From contig JBBRPS010000026.1 in assembly GCA_038227745.1 (NCBI GenBank), positions 1 through 28,055 of the forward strand: 28,055 nucleotides of DNA. The letters run 5' to 3'. This DNA comes from DASPXY01 sp038227745. GTDB lineage: Bacteria > Planctomycetota > Planctomycetia > Gemmatales > Gemmataceae. Made by a program: the position numbers and the translations under genes. This document shows positions 17,449 through 25,492 of the stretch, in pieces. Position 1 is the stretch's first letter, and each line of letters opens with the position of its first letter. Under the pieces are notes generated by a model. It was not told the DNA's origin and did no database searches. It worked only from the letters and a program-made list of their open reading frames with translations.

Positions 17449-18582
17449 ATGCTGGCCACGCAGATCCGCCAGAAAGACGCCGTCTTCTACTTCGTCTCCT
17501 ACCCTTCCGAGGACCTGCTCACGCGCGTGCGCTTCATGAGCCGGTTCTACGACGAAGGGGCGGTGATCCAGCCCGAGGCCGTCGCGGCCGGGGACGACGT
17601 CGCCCAGTTCATCGCCCGCATCGAGCGCAGCGACAAGGCGTTCCAGCGGCAGCTGTCGCAGTCCAAGGTGCGCTCCATCCGCAACTTCTACGAGACCGCC
17701 AGCAACCAGCCGCCCATCCCTGGCACGGTCCTGCTGTTCACGCCGCAGCAGCTCCGCTTCGAGCCGCTCGGCGACCTGACGCACGTCGGCCACCTCCAGG
17801 AGCCCGACGACAAGTTCCTCATCATCGACGGCCAGCATCGCTTGGCGGCGCTGGAGTTCTACGAGCGCTCGCACCCCGAGGAGGCGAAGTCGATCCACGT
17901 GCCGTGCGTGATCTTCGACGGCCGCAGTGAGGACTTCGCCACCGAGATGTTCGTCATCATCAACTCGACGCCGACGCGCATCAACAAGAGCCACCTCATT
18001 GACCTGTACGAGCGCGTGTCGTGGGCGGCGCCGGACCGGCGCTTCGCCGCCCGCATCACCGAGGCGCTCTACAGCGCGCCGGACAGCCCGCTGCGCTACC
18101 GCATCAACCGCCTGGGCGGCCGCAGCCGGCAGGAGAAGTGGATCCTCCAGGCCGAGCTGTTCAACGAGATCCATCGCTGGGTCAAGCAGTCGTGGGCAAC
18201 GATCGAGGGCGAGGGCACGGGCAAGCGCGTCTCGGAGCGCTATTACGGAATGGTCCGCGACTTCCTCAAGGCGGCGGCGCAGGTCTGGGGCGAGGCGTGG
18301 GGCAGTTCCAACTTCATGGTCACGAAGCCCGTGACGCTGAAGGCGATGCTGCGCGTCGGCGCGGACCTCGCCGCCGTGGACGCCGAGCCGGAGGAGGGCC
18401 GCGTCGAGCGCTGGCGGGCGCGTTTGGCCCCGTGGGCGGAGCGCGTGCGCGACTTCCGCTACGACGGCTTTTACGAGCGCTTCCCGGCCAAGGGGCAGGT
18501 CGAGCGGGTCGGCCGCCTGCACCGCGAGCTGGTGCGCTACGCCGGGATTCCACTGCACACCGCTGAGCGCGGGGTTGACTGA
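17449..18582 (+). CDS. DGQHR-domain protein (DndB-related)
   Basis: 377 aa. The namesake motif lies in FLIIDGQHRLAALEF (123-137), with the downstream TEMFVIINSTPTRINKSHLIDLYE segment typical of DGQHR proteins. This family includes DndB, the regulator of DNA phosphorothioation clusters, and many stand-alone relatives in variable genome regions; biochemical function is poorly known and a nucleic-acid role is likely. No dndACDE or dpd genes are in the window, so it is not part of a complete Dnd system. ATG at 17449 has AAAGGG 7 bases upstream. Its stop codon overlaps the -35 of the promoter for the next set of genes, which makes the two units physically inseparable. Confidence 0.85.
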   Translation: MLATQIRQKDAVFYFVSYPSEDLLTRVRFMSRFYDEGAVIQPEAVAAGDDVAQFIARIERSDKAFQRQLSQSKVRSIRNFYETASNQPPIPGTVLLFTPQQLRFEPLGDLTHVGHLQEPDDKFLIIDGQHRLAALEFYERSHPEEAKSIHVPCVIFDGRSEDFATEMFVIINSTPTRINKSHLIDLYERVSWAAPDRRFAARITEALYSAPDSPLRYRINRLGGRSRQEKWILQAELFNEIHRWVKQSWATIEGEGTGKRVSERYYGMVRDFLKAAAQVWGEAWGSSNFMVTKPVTLKAMLRVGADLAAVDAEPEEGRVERWRARLAPWAERVRDFRYDGFYERFPAKGQVERVGRLHRELVRYAGIPLHTAERGVD

Positions 18583-18603
18583 CCCCTATCTAGATCATAT
18601 GAT
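18575..18603 (+). promoter_or_regulatory. Near-consensus promoter of the MqsRA-like/ATPase unit
   Basis: TTGACT (18575-18580), 17-bp spacer, TATGAT (18598-18603): five of six bases match consensus at each box, the best promoter in the window. The -35 overlaps the DGQHR stop codon (18580-18582). The -10 coincides with the perfect palindrome ATCATATGAT, so a repressor bound there would block it. Confidence 0.7.
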
Positions 18604-18653
18604 GATAAAGAACGGGCCACGAAGGTTCAGACAAGGCAATCGAATCATTTGAT
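18594..18653. promoter_or_regulatory. Twin operator-like palindromes ATCATWTGAT
   Basis: ATCATATGAT (18594-18603) is a perfect palindrome over the -10. ATCATTTGAT (18644-18653) differs by one base. They lie exactly 50 bp apart, close to five helical turns, which would suit cooperative repression by the MqsA-like HTH protein encoded downstream. The binding protein is inferred. The rest of 18604-18731 is an untranslated leader with no other clear signal. Confidence 0.5.
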
Positions 18654-18731
18654 CTTCCCTGGGCATGAGAGGCCAACTCGGGCGGACGCAAACTGCACTG
18701 GGTTGGAAGCAGGTGAGAGGAATTCGCTCTC

Positions 18732-18890
18732 ATGTCCCAGGAAGAACTGCTCAACGAGGTCCGGGAGGAGTTGCTGCGTCTGTTGCGCGCGGATGACTGG
18801 CAGATTACCGAAACGGCCCGGCGAGACGCCTCCCCGATCTTGCGGGCCGTTGGTTCCCTGCCCACGGACGGGCTATTATCGAGTACGTGA
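18732..18890 (+). CDS. Short ORF, probable N-terminal part of an MqsR-like toxin
   Basis: 52 codons; AGAGGAA lies about 9 bases before the ATG. The product starts MSQEELLNEVREELLRLLRAD and continues DDWQITETARRD, similar in order to the N-terminus of E. coli MqsR (a helix, then a VRTTxSA-like strand). After about residue 32 the sequence loses this character and ends at 18890. The stop overlaps the next start as GTGA. The simplest reading is that this and the next ORF are two pieces of one toxin gene separated by a frame change (about one base, between roughly 18820 and 18875). Alternatively it is a genuine separate small protein that is translationally coupled. Confidence 0.5.
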   Translation: MSQEELLNEVREELLRLLRADDWQITETARRDASPILRAVGSLPTDGLLSST

Positions 18891-19081
18891 CGGACGTGCT
18901 CGAGGACGATGTACTCTGCCGCGCTCGGTTCCACGAGGTCACCTTGGGTTCGGGTGAGCCAAGTTACGCGCTGAACAACGTGGACGGCCGAGGTCTGTAC
19001 ATCAAGATGAAGATCGAACGCGGTCGCACGGACGAAGTTTGGGTGCTCAGTTTTCACATCAGTAAGCACCACAAGGAGTAG
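18887..19081 (+). CDS. MqsR/DUF4258-like toxin, C-terminal part
   Basis: 64 aa from GTG 18887, in a frame open back to 18797. The sequence VTDVLEDDVLCRARFHE, then NNVDGRGLYIKMKI and VWVLSFHISKHHKE, follows the order of MqsR's C-terminal half (a helix with acidic residues, then LYxKxxI, then VxVxSFK). MqsR is a RelE-fold mRNA interferase. Just upstream in this frame AIIEYV also fits the family, which suggests that the real domain started earlier and was broken by a frameshift. Its stop TAG is 3 bases before the antitoxin ATG, and its last codons contain that gene's AAGGAG site. Family assignment is by pattern and context only. Confidence 0.6.
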   Translation: MTDVLEDDVLCRARFHEVTLGSGEPSYALNNVDGRGLYIKMKIERGRTDEVWVLSFHISKHHKE

Positions 19082-19084
19082 CTC

Positions 19085-19654
19085 ATGGGGCGTGCCGAAC
19101 AACTCACCGAACAGGACGCGCGCTGTCCAACGTGCAACGCAGGGTGGCTGCGCCCGAAGGTCGTTGAGGAGCGCTTCGACTACGAGGACGACGGCGAGAC
19201 GAAGGTGGTTGTCGCCGAGAACGTGCCGGTGCGCGAGTGCGACAACCCCGCGTGCCGGGAACGGCTGAGTGGCCCCGACGCAGCGCGCATCCGCCATGAG
19301 GCGATCTGCCGCGCGCTGGGGCTGCTGACGCCGGCGGAGATCCGTCACATTCGCGAACGGGTGGCTCGCAGCCCCGAGGAATTCTGGCGCTTGACGGGCA
19401 TCGGCGTGGCCACGATCTCGCGCTGGGAGCGCGGCCGGCTGCTGCAGAACCGCTCGATGGACCGCTACCTACGCCTACTCGCCTGGCGCGAGGATAATGT
19501 CGATTTCTTGCGGAGGTTGCAAGCTGGCGAGACCGGTGACTTGCCGTCACCGCGTCTCGAAATCGCCATCTTCCTCCGGACCACCCAGGCTCGCGATAAG
19601 GCGAACCAAGCTAACTTGTCCGTCTGGTCTCCTTTCCCTGCCGGGGACAACTAA
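19085..19654 (+). CDS. MqsA-like antitoxin: zinc-finger plus HTH regulator
   Basis: 189 aa. The N-terminal YgiT/MqsA-type zinc site is CPTC (14-17) with CDNPAC (52-57), so four Cys bind one zinc. The C-terminal helix-turn-helix of the HTH_XRE type covers about 82-135 (LTPAEIRHIRERVARSPEEF, then TGIGVATISRWERGRLLQNRSMDRYLRLL). MqsA neutralises MqsR and represses its own operon through this HTH; the same role is inferred here. About 45 extra residues follow the HTH compared with E. coli MqsA (131 aa). AAGGAG lies 7 bases before the ATG. It is preceded by the toxin-like ORF (3-bp gap) and followed by the ATPase gene (1-bp gap). Confidence 0.8.
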   Translation: MGRAEQLTEQDARCPTCNAGWLRPKVVEERFDYEDDGETKVVVAENVPVRECDNPACRERLSGPDAARIRHEAICRALGLLTPAEIRHIRERVARSPEEFWRLTGIGVATISRWERGRLLQNRSMDRYLRLLAWREDNVDFLRRLQAGETGDLPSPRLEIAIFLRTTQARDKANQANLSVWSPFPAGDN

Positions 19655-19655
19655 C

Positions 19656-21533
19656 GTGTATGTCATCACCTTCTACTCGTTCAAGGGAGGGGTCGGCCGA
19701 ACCCTGGCCCTCGTCAACGTCGCGGCCGAACTGGCGCGCATGGGCCGCAAGGTGTTGCTGGTGGACTTCGACCTGGAGGCCCCCGGCCTGGAGACGTTCG
19801 AGCGCCTGCGGCCTCCGCCGGACCACCCCGGCATCGTCGAGTACGTCAAGGAGTACCTCGCTTCCAAGCAGTCGCCGGACGTGCGCGAGTACATCTACTC
19901 GGCGGGCACGGTCGGCAAGAAGGGTGGACAGCTCTGGGTGATGCCGGCCGGCCGCCGCGACGCGAAGTACCAGTCCACGCTGGCGTACCTCGACTGGAAG
20001 CGGCTGTACAAGGACTGCCAGGGCTACTGGTTCATCGAGGACACGAAACAGCAGTGGAAAGAAGCGTTCCAACCGGAGTTGGATTACGTCCTCATCGACT
20101 CGCGCACGGGCCATACGGACGTTGAAGGCATCTGCACGCGGCAACTGGCGGACGCGGTGGTCGTGCTGTTCTTCCCGAACGAGCAAAACCTGGTCGGGCT
20201 GAAGGACGTGTGCGCGCGGATTCGCGGGGAGCGGACGAGCGGGCTGAAGAAAGACATCCGGCTGCACTTCGTCCTGTCCAACGTGCCAGATCTGGACGAC
20301 GAGGACCGGGTGCTGCGCCGTCGGCTGAAGGCGTTCCACAAGGAACTGGGCATCGACAAGCTCGACGCGGTCATCCACCGCTACGAGAGCGTGTTGCTGT
20401 TTAGCGACGCGGTTTTCGTGCTCGACAAAACACGAAGTCGCCTTGCCAGGGAATATCGCAGGCTGGCCAGGGTCCTCATGCGTGAGAACGGTGCAGACCG
20501 CGATGGAGTCCTTGCCTTCTTGCATGACTACTCGCAGCTCTTCCTTCCAGAAGTTGCACGCGGCCACACGGAGGACGAGTATCGCCTCAACCTGATCCTG
20601 CAGCACATCTTGTCTGATCGTAGGATCTCGAAAATCACTGAATTATTCTGGGACGACACCGAAGTACTTGCGAAGGTCGCCGACTGCAGGATGTTGGAGG
20701 GCTCGTTCGGTTCGGCGTTACGCCTGTTCGATCGAGTGCTTTCGATCAAGGGCGACTTTGCGCCAGCACTCCTCCACCGTGCTCTCTGTAAGAATCGTTT
20801 CGGTGATGTGCCGGGGGCGACGGCTGACCTGCTGCGATACCTACAGGCTCAGGGCCTGCAGCAACTCGACGTGCTGCGAGCCTTGCGGGAACTTGCCGCC
20901 ATCTCGCCCGATTCCCTTCGCGATGCGGTCAACCTCTCGAGCGTTCGCGATTTGGATCTTCGATCAAAAAACCAGGTAGCCGAACTCCTGGCTTCAGGTC
21001 ACCACGGGTTGCCGCACGCAATCGAGTATTTGGACAACCTGGTGAACAACCATGACATCAATGAGCCGGGGACCGATGCCTTGGTTGATCTGCTCGTGGA
21101 TGACTTAATCCGGTCCAGGCGCTGGCAAGAGGCTCTGACTGTGATTGAGAGGGCTACCCGTGCGACTCATTCGTCGCACGTCTGCCTTGAGTTGAGTTTG
21201 GGCCACCTGGTCGCCTCTTGGGCGGTGGCGGGCACTCCGGGAGAAGACCTCTGCCGGTGGTGGCTCAACCGCGCCAATAACGAAGGCGACAGCCCTTATA
21301 CGGCGCCGCTCCTCAACCAAGTCAACGCCCTGGCGTCATGGCGGCTCCGAGACGAACCGAGAGCGCTACAGGAGATCGAAGCCGCGATCCAGTGGATGAA
21401 GCGGCGCGGCCGCGACTGCTTTTCTTGCTGGCGATACGCAAGTGCTTCCCCCTCGGAGTTCCTCGAAGACTGTCACGAGATCCGCCGCATGATCCAGGGC
21501 GAACCCATCCGCCCCGCCTTCCTCGGTACCTGA
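19656..21533 (+). CDS. KGGVGRT P-loop ATPase (ParA/MinD-like) with helical-repeat C-terminus
   Basis: 625 aa. It opens MYVITFYSFKGGVGRTLALVN: a deviant Walker A K10GGVGRT16 of the SIMIBI class, then VLLVDFDLEAPGLE (33-46) and the Walker B-like DYVLIDSRTGHTD (143-155). Residues 1-275 form the ATPase. From about 330 to the end are helical hairpins of TPR type, for example DCRMLEGSFGSALRLFDRVL with the next helix pair ALLHRALCKNRFGDVPGA. KGGVGRT-plus-TPR proteins are seen near bacterial conflict genes rather than in plasmid or chromosome partition. Start is GTG 19656, one base after the MqsA-like stop, with GGGGA upstream; no ParB or centromere-like repeats are nearby. The 3' half is lower in G+C than the neighbouring genes. 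Confidence 0.82.
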   Translation: MYVITFYSFKGGVGRTLALVNVAAELARMGRKVLLVDFDLEAPGLETFERLRPPPDHPGIVEYVKEYLASKQSPDVREYIYSAGTVGKKGGQLWVMPAGRRDAKYQSTLAYLDWKRLYKDCQGYWFIEDTKQQWKEAFQPELDYVLIDSRTGHTDVEGICTRQLADAVVVLFFPNEQNLVGLKDVCARIRGERTSGLKKDIRLHFVLSNVPDLDDEDRVLRRRLKAFHKELGIDKLDAVIHRYESVLLFSDAVFVLDKTRSRLAREYRRLARVLMRENGADRDGVLAFLHDYSQLFLPEVARGHTEDEYRLNLILQHILSDRRISKITELFWDDTEVLAKVADCRMLEGSFGSALRLFDRVLSIKGDFAPALLHRALCKNRFGDVPGATADLLRYLQAQGLQQLDVLRALRELAAISPDSLRDAVNLSSVRDLDLRSKNQVAELLASGHHGLPHAIEYLDNLVNNHDINEPGTDALVDLLVDDLIRSRRWQEALTVIERATRATHSSHVCLELSLGHLVASWAVAGTPGEDLCRWWLNRANNEGDSPYTAPLLNQVNALASWRLRDEPRALQEIEAAIQWMKRRGRDCFSCWRYASASPSEFLEDCHEIRRMIQGEPIRPAFLGT

Positions 21534-21619
21534 TCGGCTGGCGAAGAGACGCGGGAATTGCTCTCGTTCCGCGGGTAGGCTGACCGGAGAACTTCCCGCG
21601 CTCTCGCCACGGTACCTGC

Positions 21620-21724
21620 ATGACCACCCGCCTTCTCCTCCCCGCCCTCTGCTCCCTTCTGACCGCCGCGGCGCACAGGCCTGCAAACTTTGCCGCTGTC
21701 CTGTCCCCTCCTGTTCCCTCATAA
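21620..21724 (+). CDS. 34-codon ORF resembling a secretion signal
   Basis: The only feature in 21534-21793 (260 bp) apart from an 8-bp inverted repeat (21550-21557 with 21593-21600). The ATG opens MTTRLLLPALCSLLTAAAH, which looks like a signal peptide, and the frame stops at 21724. There is no Shine-Dalgarno. It could be the leftover 5' end of a lost secreted-protein gene or chance. Confidence 0.2.
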   Translation: MTTRLLLPALCSLLTAAAHRPANFAAVLSPPVPS

Positions 21725-21793
21725 TCATCTAGAGGATTCCACGCTGCTCGGGACGAACTCCCGTCGCGGCCGGCCCAGTTTCCGGGGGAGACG

Positions 21794-24700
21794 ATGACAG
21801 GCGTTCGACAGTCGCGGCGCTGGCGGTGGACGGTCGGCGCGACCTTCAGCCTGCTGGTGCTCGCCGCCTGGGTCGCGCACCACCGCCCCGCCACCGCCCA
21901 GGTCAACCGCGACGCGCTGCGCCCCGGCCTGGTCACAACCTACCGCGACGACAAAGCCGTCAGCGAGATCGTCCAGCTCGAATCGACGATTGCCCTCGCG
22001 CTCAAGGCCGGCGAGGCGGCGCACCCGCGGCTCTCGGCTGGCGGCGGCACCGTCCGCTGGGAGGGGTATCTCAACATCCTGCGCGCCGGCGACTACGCGT
22101 TCAGCGCCTCCCTCCGCGGCAAGCTGCGCGTCACCGTCGGGGGCAAGGAGGTCCTCCGCGCCGAGGTCAAAGGCGACCGCCCGCAAGAGGTCGAAGGCCG
22201 TACTATCCGTCTGGAGTCGGGCCTCCAGCCGCTCACCGCCGAGTTCACGCGCCTGCACGGCGCGGCCCGCGCCACCGTCTCATGGAAGGCGCCGGGCGTC
22301 TACCGCGAGCCGCTGCCCCACTTCGCCCTCCGCCACCTGCCCGCCAAGGCGCCACGCGCCCTCACCACCACCCACCTCCAGGAGCGCGGCCGGGTCCTCG
22401 TCGAGGAACTGGCCTGTGCGAGCTGCCACCGCCCCACCGACAAGGACCGCCTGGGGCAGGGCTTGCAGTCGCGCCAGGCGCCGGACCTGTCGCGGGCGGG
22501 CGGCCGCCTCCATGCGGGCTGGATCTATCACTGGCTCACTTCAGCCCCGCGCGAACACCCGCACCGCGTCATGCCGCAGGTGTTCGGCGATGACGAGGCG
22601 GGCCGGACGGAGGCCTACGCGGTCACCCGTTACCTGGCATCGCTCGGCGGCCCGCTGAAAGCGAGTACACGGCAGCCCGACCCCAACCAGCTCAAGACCA
22701 GCGTGGGACGCGGCAAGCGCCTCTTCACCACGACCGGCTGCGTCGTCTGCCACGCCGACCCGCCGAGCGCCAGGGGCGGTAAAAAGTCCACGGACGAAGA
22801 GGCCGAGTGTTGCCGGATGGAGGATGCGCCGGGGGCGCCGACCGCGGTCTTCGCCCTGGCGAGCGCCGCCGGGCCGCGCAACTATCCGCTGGGCGACGCG
22901 GCGAGCAAGACCACGCCCGAGAGGCTTGCCGAGTACCTCGCGAACCCGCTCGCCATCGACCCGAGCGGCCGCATGCCGAACCTGCTGCTCACCGTCAAGG
23001 AGGCCCGCGACCTGGCGAACTACCTGGCCTTCGGGAAAAGCCCCGCGAAGGCCCATCTTCTGCCCGTCGAGCCGGCGAAGGGCCAGAAACTCGCCGCGTT
23101 CCAGCGCGTCGATCCGCGCCCCGACGAACTGACCGCCTTCCAGCGCTTGCCGGCCGACCGCCAGTGGGCCGACCTGGGCAAGCGCCTGGTCATCGAGAAG
23201 GGCTGTAACAACTGCCACACGCTCGCGCCCGGCGGCCAGCCGTTCGCCAACACCTTCGCCGATGCCTCCTTCGAGGACATCAAAAATCCGGAAAGCCACG
23301 TCCGCGGCTGCCTGGCGCCCGAGGCGAAGGCCCGCGGCAAGGCGCCGCTGTTCGCGCTGCGGGACGCGGACCGCACGGTCCTCCGCGCCTTCCTGAAGGA
23401 CGGTGCGGGCGGGGCCGGATCGCCCAGCCGCGCCCACGCGGCCCGCGTGGCCCTGCAACGCTTCAACTGCCTGGCCTGCCACGGTCGTGACGGCGAGGGC
23501 GGCCTGACGCCGGACCTGGTCCAGCAGCTGCGCCGCTACGAGAAGGCCGAGGACGCCGAGTCGTTCACGCCGCCGCCCCTCACCGGCGTCGGCCACAAAC
23601 TGCTGACGCCGTGGCTGCGCCAGGTGCTGCTCGACGGCGGCCGCGCCCGCCCCTGGATGGGCCTGCGGATGCCGCAGTTCGCCAAGGACCACGTCGGCAA
23701 GTTGCCCGAGGCACTGGCCGCCCTCGACGGCGACGAGCCGCAGGACGCCCCGGACAAGGTCGTCCTGACGCCCGCGAAGATCCAGGCCGGCCGCAAGCTG
23801 GCGGGCAAGAGCGCCCTGGGCTGCATCTCCTGCCACGACATCGCCAACATCCCCAACCCCGGCACGCGCGGCCCCGATCTGGCCCTGCTCGCGGGCCGAC
23901 TGCGCTATCCGTGGTATCGCCGTTGGCTGGAGTCGGCCCAGCGCATGCAGCCGGGGACGAAGATGCCTACCGTCTTCCCCGACGGCCGTTCGCTGCTGGA
24001 CAGCGTGCTGGGCGGCAACGCCGAAGCCCAGTCCGAAGCGATGTGGGCGTACTTCGCGCTCGGCCCCGGTCTGCCGCTGCCGGACGGCATGGAGCCGCTC
24101 AAGGGCCTGGCGATCGAGGTCAAGGACCGGCCCGTTCTGCTGCGCACCTTCCTGAACGACACCGGCACGCGGACCGTTGCGGTCGGCTACCCGGGCGGCG
24201 TCTCGATCGCGTTCGACGGCACGGCCTGTCGGGTGGCCTACGGCTGGGCGGGGCACTTCCTCGATGCCGCGCCGGTCTGGGACAACCGCGGCGGGGCGCC
24301 GGCGAAACTGCTCGGCCAGCGCTTCTGGACTTCGCCGCCGGGCTGCCCCTGGGCGGTGAACGACTCGAACGAACCGCCCGACTTCGCCGCCCAGGCGCGC
24401 GACCCGGCGTTCGGCGGCCCGGTCCTCGAGGGCAAGGTCTTCACGGGGAAACGGCAACTTTTCCTCGATGGCTACGCTCTGGACAAAGACGGCCTGCCCA
24501 CGTTCCGCTACCACCTCGCGCCGGAGGTCGGCGGGACGGTCAAGGTCGAGGAGCGCCCTGAACCGCTGCGCGCCGTGGCGGGCGTCGGCGTGGCGCGCCG
24601 CTTCCACCTGGAGGCGCCGGCCCGCAAGAACTTGTGGCTGCACGCGGGCGAGAGCGGCCAGCAGCCGCGCCTGCTCGACGCCCAGGGCAAGGCGTTGCCG

Positions 24701-24964
24701 GTAGAAGTCAAGGGCAACACGGAGGAGGTGGCGGCGGACCGGCGGCTGGTGCTGACGCACGGGGGCCGCGTCCACGTGCTGGCCACGACGGACGCACCCA
24801 GGGATGCCGTCTGGGTGGTGCGCCGCGGCGCGGGGTCGTCGTGGCAGGTGCTGCTGCGGCTGCCAGGCGGCGAGAGGCCGACGCGGGCGCGGCTGCGCGT
24901 GGAGGTGTGGTCGCCCTGGCGCGACGACCCGGCGCTGCTGCGCGAACTGGCGTCGGGCAAGTAG
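21794..24964 (+). CDS. PA14-like, five-heme c-type cytochrome protein
   Basis: 1056 aa, secreted. A basic start and hydrophobic segment (about 13-36, ending ATAQV) form a signal peptide or anchor. A PA14-like carbohydrate-binding module follows (about 42-190). Five CxxCH heme-attachment sites are present: C208 CASCH, C316 CVVCH, C471 CNNCH, C559 CLACH and C677 CISCH, each at the start of a cytochrome-c-like segment. Residues 790-1056 form a beta-rich domain of unknown function. Such PA14/cytochrome fusions are typical of planctomycete periplasmic or surface proteins and are thought to combine sugar binding with electron transfer. There is no obvious promoter; an ATAAT-like stretch sits near 21721. 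The double zinc-finger gene follows after 8 bp. Confidence 0.88.
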   Translation: MTGVRQSRRWRWTVGATFSLLVLAAWVAHHRPATAQVNRDALRPGLVTTYRDDKAVSEIVQLESTIALALKAGEAAHPRLSAGGGTVRWEGYLNILRAGDYAFSASLRGKLRVTVGGKEVLRAEVKGDRPQEVEGRTIRLESGLQPLTAEFTRLHGAARATVSWKAPGVYREPLPHFALRHLPAKAPRALTTTHLQERGRVLVEELACASCHRPTDKDRLGQGLQSRQAPDLSRAGGRLHAGWIYHWLTSAPREHPHRVMPQVFGDDEAGRTEAYAVTRYLASLGGPLKASTRQPDPNQLKTSVGRGKRLFTTTGCVVCHADPPSARGGKKSTDEEAECCRMEDAPGAPTAVFALASAAGPRNYPLGDAASKTTPERLAEYLANPLAIDPSGRMPNLLLTVKEARDLANYLAFGKSPAKAHLLPVEPAKGQKLAAFQRVDPRPDELTAFQRLPADRQWADLGKRLVIEKGCNNCHTLAPGGQPFANTFADASFEDIKNPESHVRGCLAPEAKARGKAPLFALRDADRTVLRAFLKDGAGGAGSPSRAHAARVALQRFNCLACHGRDGEGGLTPDLVQQLRRYEKAEDAESFTPPPLTGVGHKLLTPWLRQVLLDGGRARPWMGLRMPQFAKDHVGKLPEALAALDGDEPQDAPDKVVLTPAKIQAGRKLAGKSALGCISCHDIANIPNPGTRGPDLALLAGRLRYPWYRRWLESAQRMQPGTKMPTVFPDGRSLLDSVLGGNAEAQSEAMWAYFALGPGLPLPDGMEPLKGLAIEVKDRPVLLRTFLNDTGTRTVAVGYPGGVSIAFDGTACRVAYGWAGHFLDAAPVWDNRGGAPAKLLGQRFWTSPPGCPWAVNDSNEPPDFAAQARDPAFGGPVLEGKVFTGKRQLFLDGYALDKDGLPTFRYHLAPEVGGTVKVEERPEPLRAVAGVGVARRFHLEAPARKNLWLHAGESGQQPRLLDAQGKALPVEVKGNTEEVAADRRLVLTHGGRVHVLATTDAPRDAVWVVRRGAGSSWQVLLRLPGGERPTRARLRVEVWSPWRDDPALLRELASGK

Positions 24965-24972
24965 GAGGCCGC

Positions 24973-25422
24973 ATGCTTTGCCACATTTGCGGCGAGCCGG
25001 CGGTCGGCCAGTGTCAGAACTGCAACCTGTACTACTGCCCCCGCCACGGTCGCGTGTTCTGCACCGTCTGCAAGGGCGGCGAGCAGGTCGCCGCCGGCCC
25101 GCCGCCCTGGACCGAGAAGGCGCCCGAGGCGGAGCGGGTGAGCACCGCCCCCCTGGCCCCGGACGGCGAGAAAGGCGTCCGCCTGCGCTGCTTCCACTGC
25201 GGCCAGCCGACGGACCGGGTGTGCGGCGTCTGTGGCAGTGCGTTCTGCGGCGCTCACCGCGGCTGGCGCGCGGTCCGGATTGGCCGCTACACCATGCGCC
25301 GCGTCGTGTGCGATCGCTGTGCGGGCGCCCCGAGTTGGCTGAAGCTGCAGACGAAATGGCTGATCGCCTGGGTGCTGATCCTGGTGGCACTGGCGATTTA
25401 CTGGCTGCTGGGCGTTTACTGA
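24973..25422 (+). CDS. Membrane-anchored double zinc-finger (B-box-like) protein
   Basis: 149 aa. Two similar Cys/His clusters are visible. The first is C3, C6, C14, C17, C22, H25, C30, C33; the second is C73, C76, C84, C87, C92, H95, C113, C116. Each has the spacing CxxC-x7-CxxC-x4-CxxH, which suits a treble-clef or B-box zinc fold holding two zincs. Residues 127-147 (KWLIAWVLILVALAIYWLLGV) form a C-terminal transmembrane helix, so the fingers face the cytoplasm in a tail-anchored arrangement. AGGAGG precedes the ATG by 5 bases. It lies 8 bp after the cytochrome gene and 70 bp before the DUF1501 gene. Function unknown; it may be a protein-protein adaptor. Confidence 0.8.
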   Translation: MLCHICGEPAVGQCQNCNLYYCPRHGRVFCTVCKGGEQVAAGPPPWTEKAPEAERVSTAPLAPDGEKGVRLRCFHCGQPTDRVCGVCGSAFCGAHRGWRAVRIGRYTMRRVVCDRCAGAPSWLKLQTKWLIAWVLILVALAIYWLLGVY

Positions 25423-25492
25423 GAACAGCACGGTCTCGGCCGACGACCGTATAACGCGACAGCGCATGACCAACGTCACGAGGAGCCGGCCC

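Noticed and set aside
16360..18558. Minus-strand frame of 732 codons opposite the MBL and DGQHR genes
   Set aside because: Low-complexity complement of conserved genes with no recognisable motif.
18800..18890. Programmed -1 frameshifting to make a full MqsR-like protein
   Set aside because: No X-XXY-YYZ slippery heptamer in the correct phase was found, so mutation or two coupled ORFs is simpler.
19656..21533. Plasmid or chromosome partition (ParA) locus
   Set aside because: No ParB gene and no clustered iterons. The long TPR-like C-terminus is not found in ParA.
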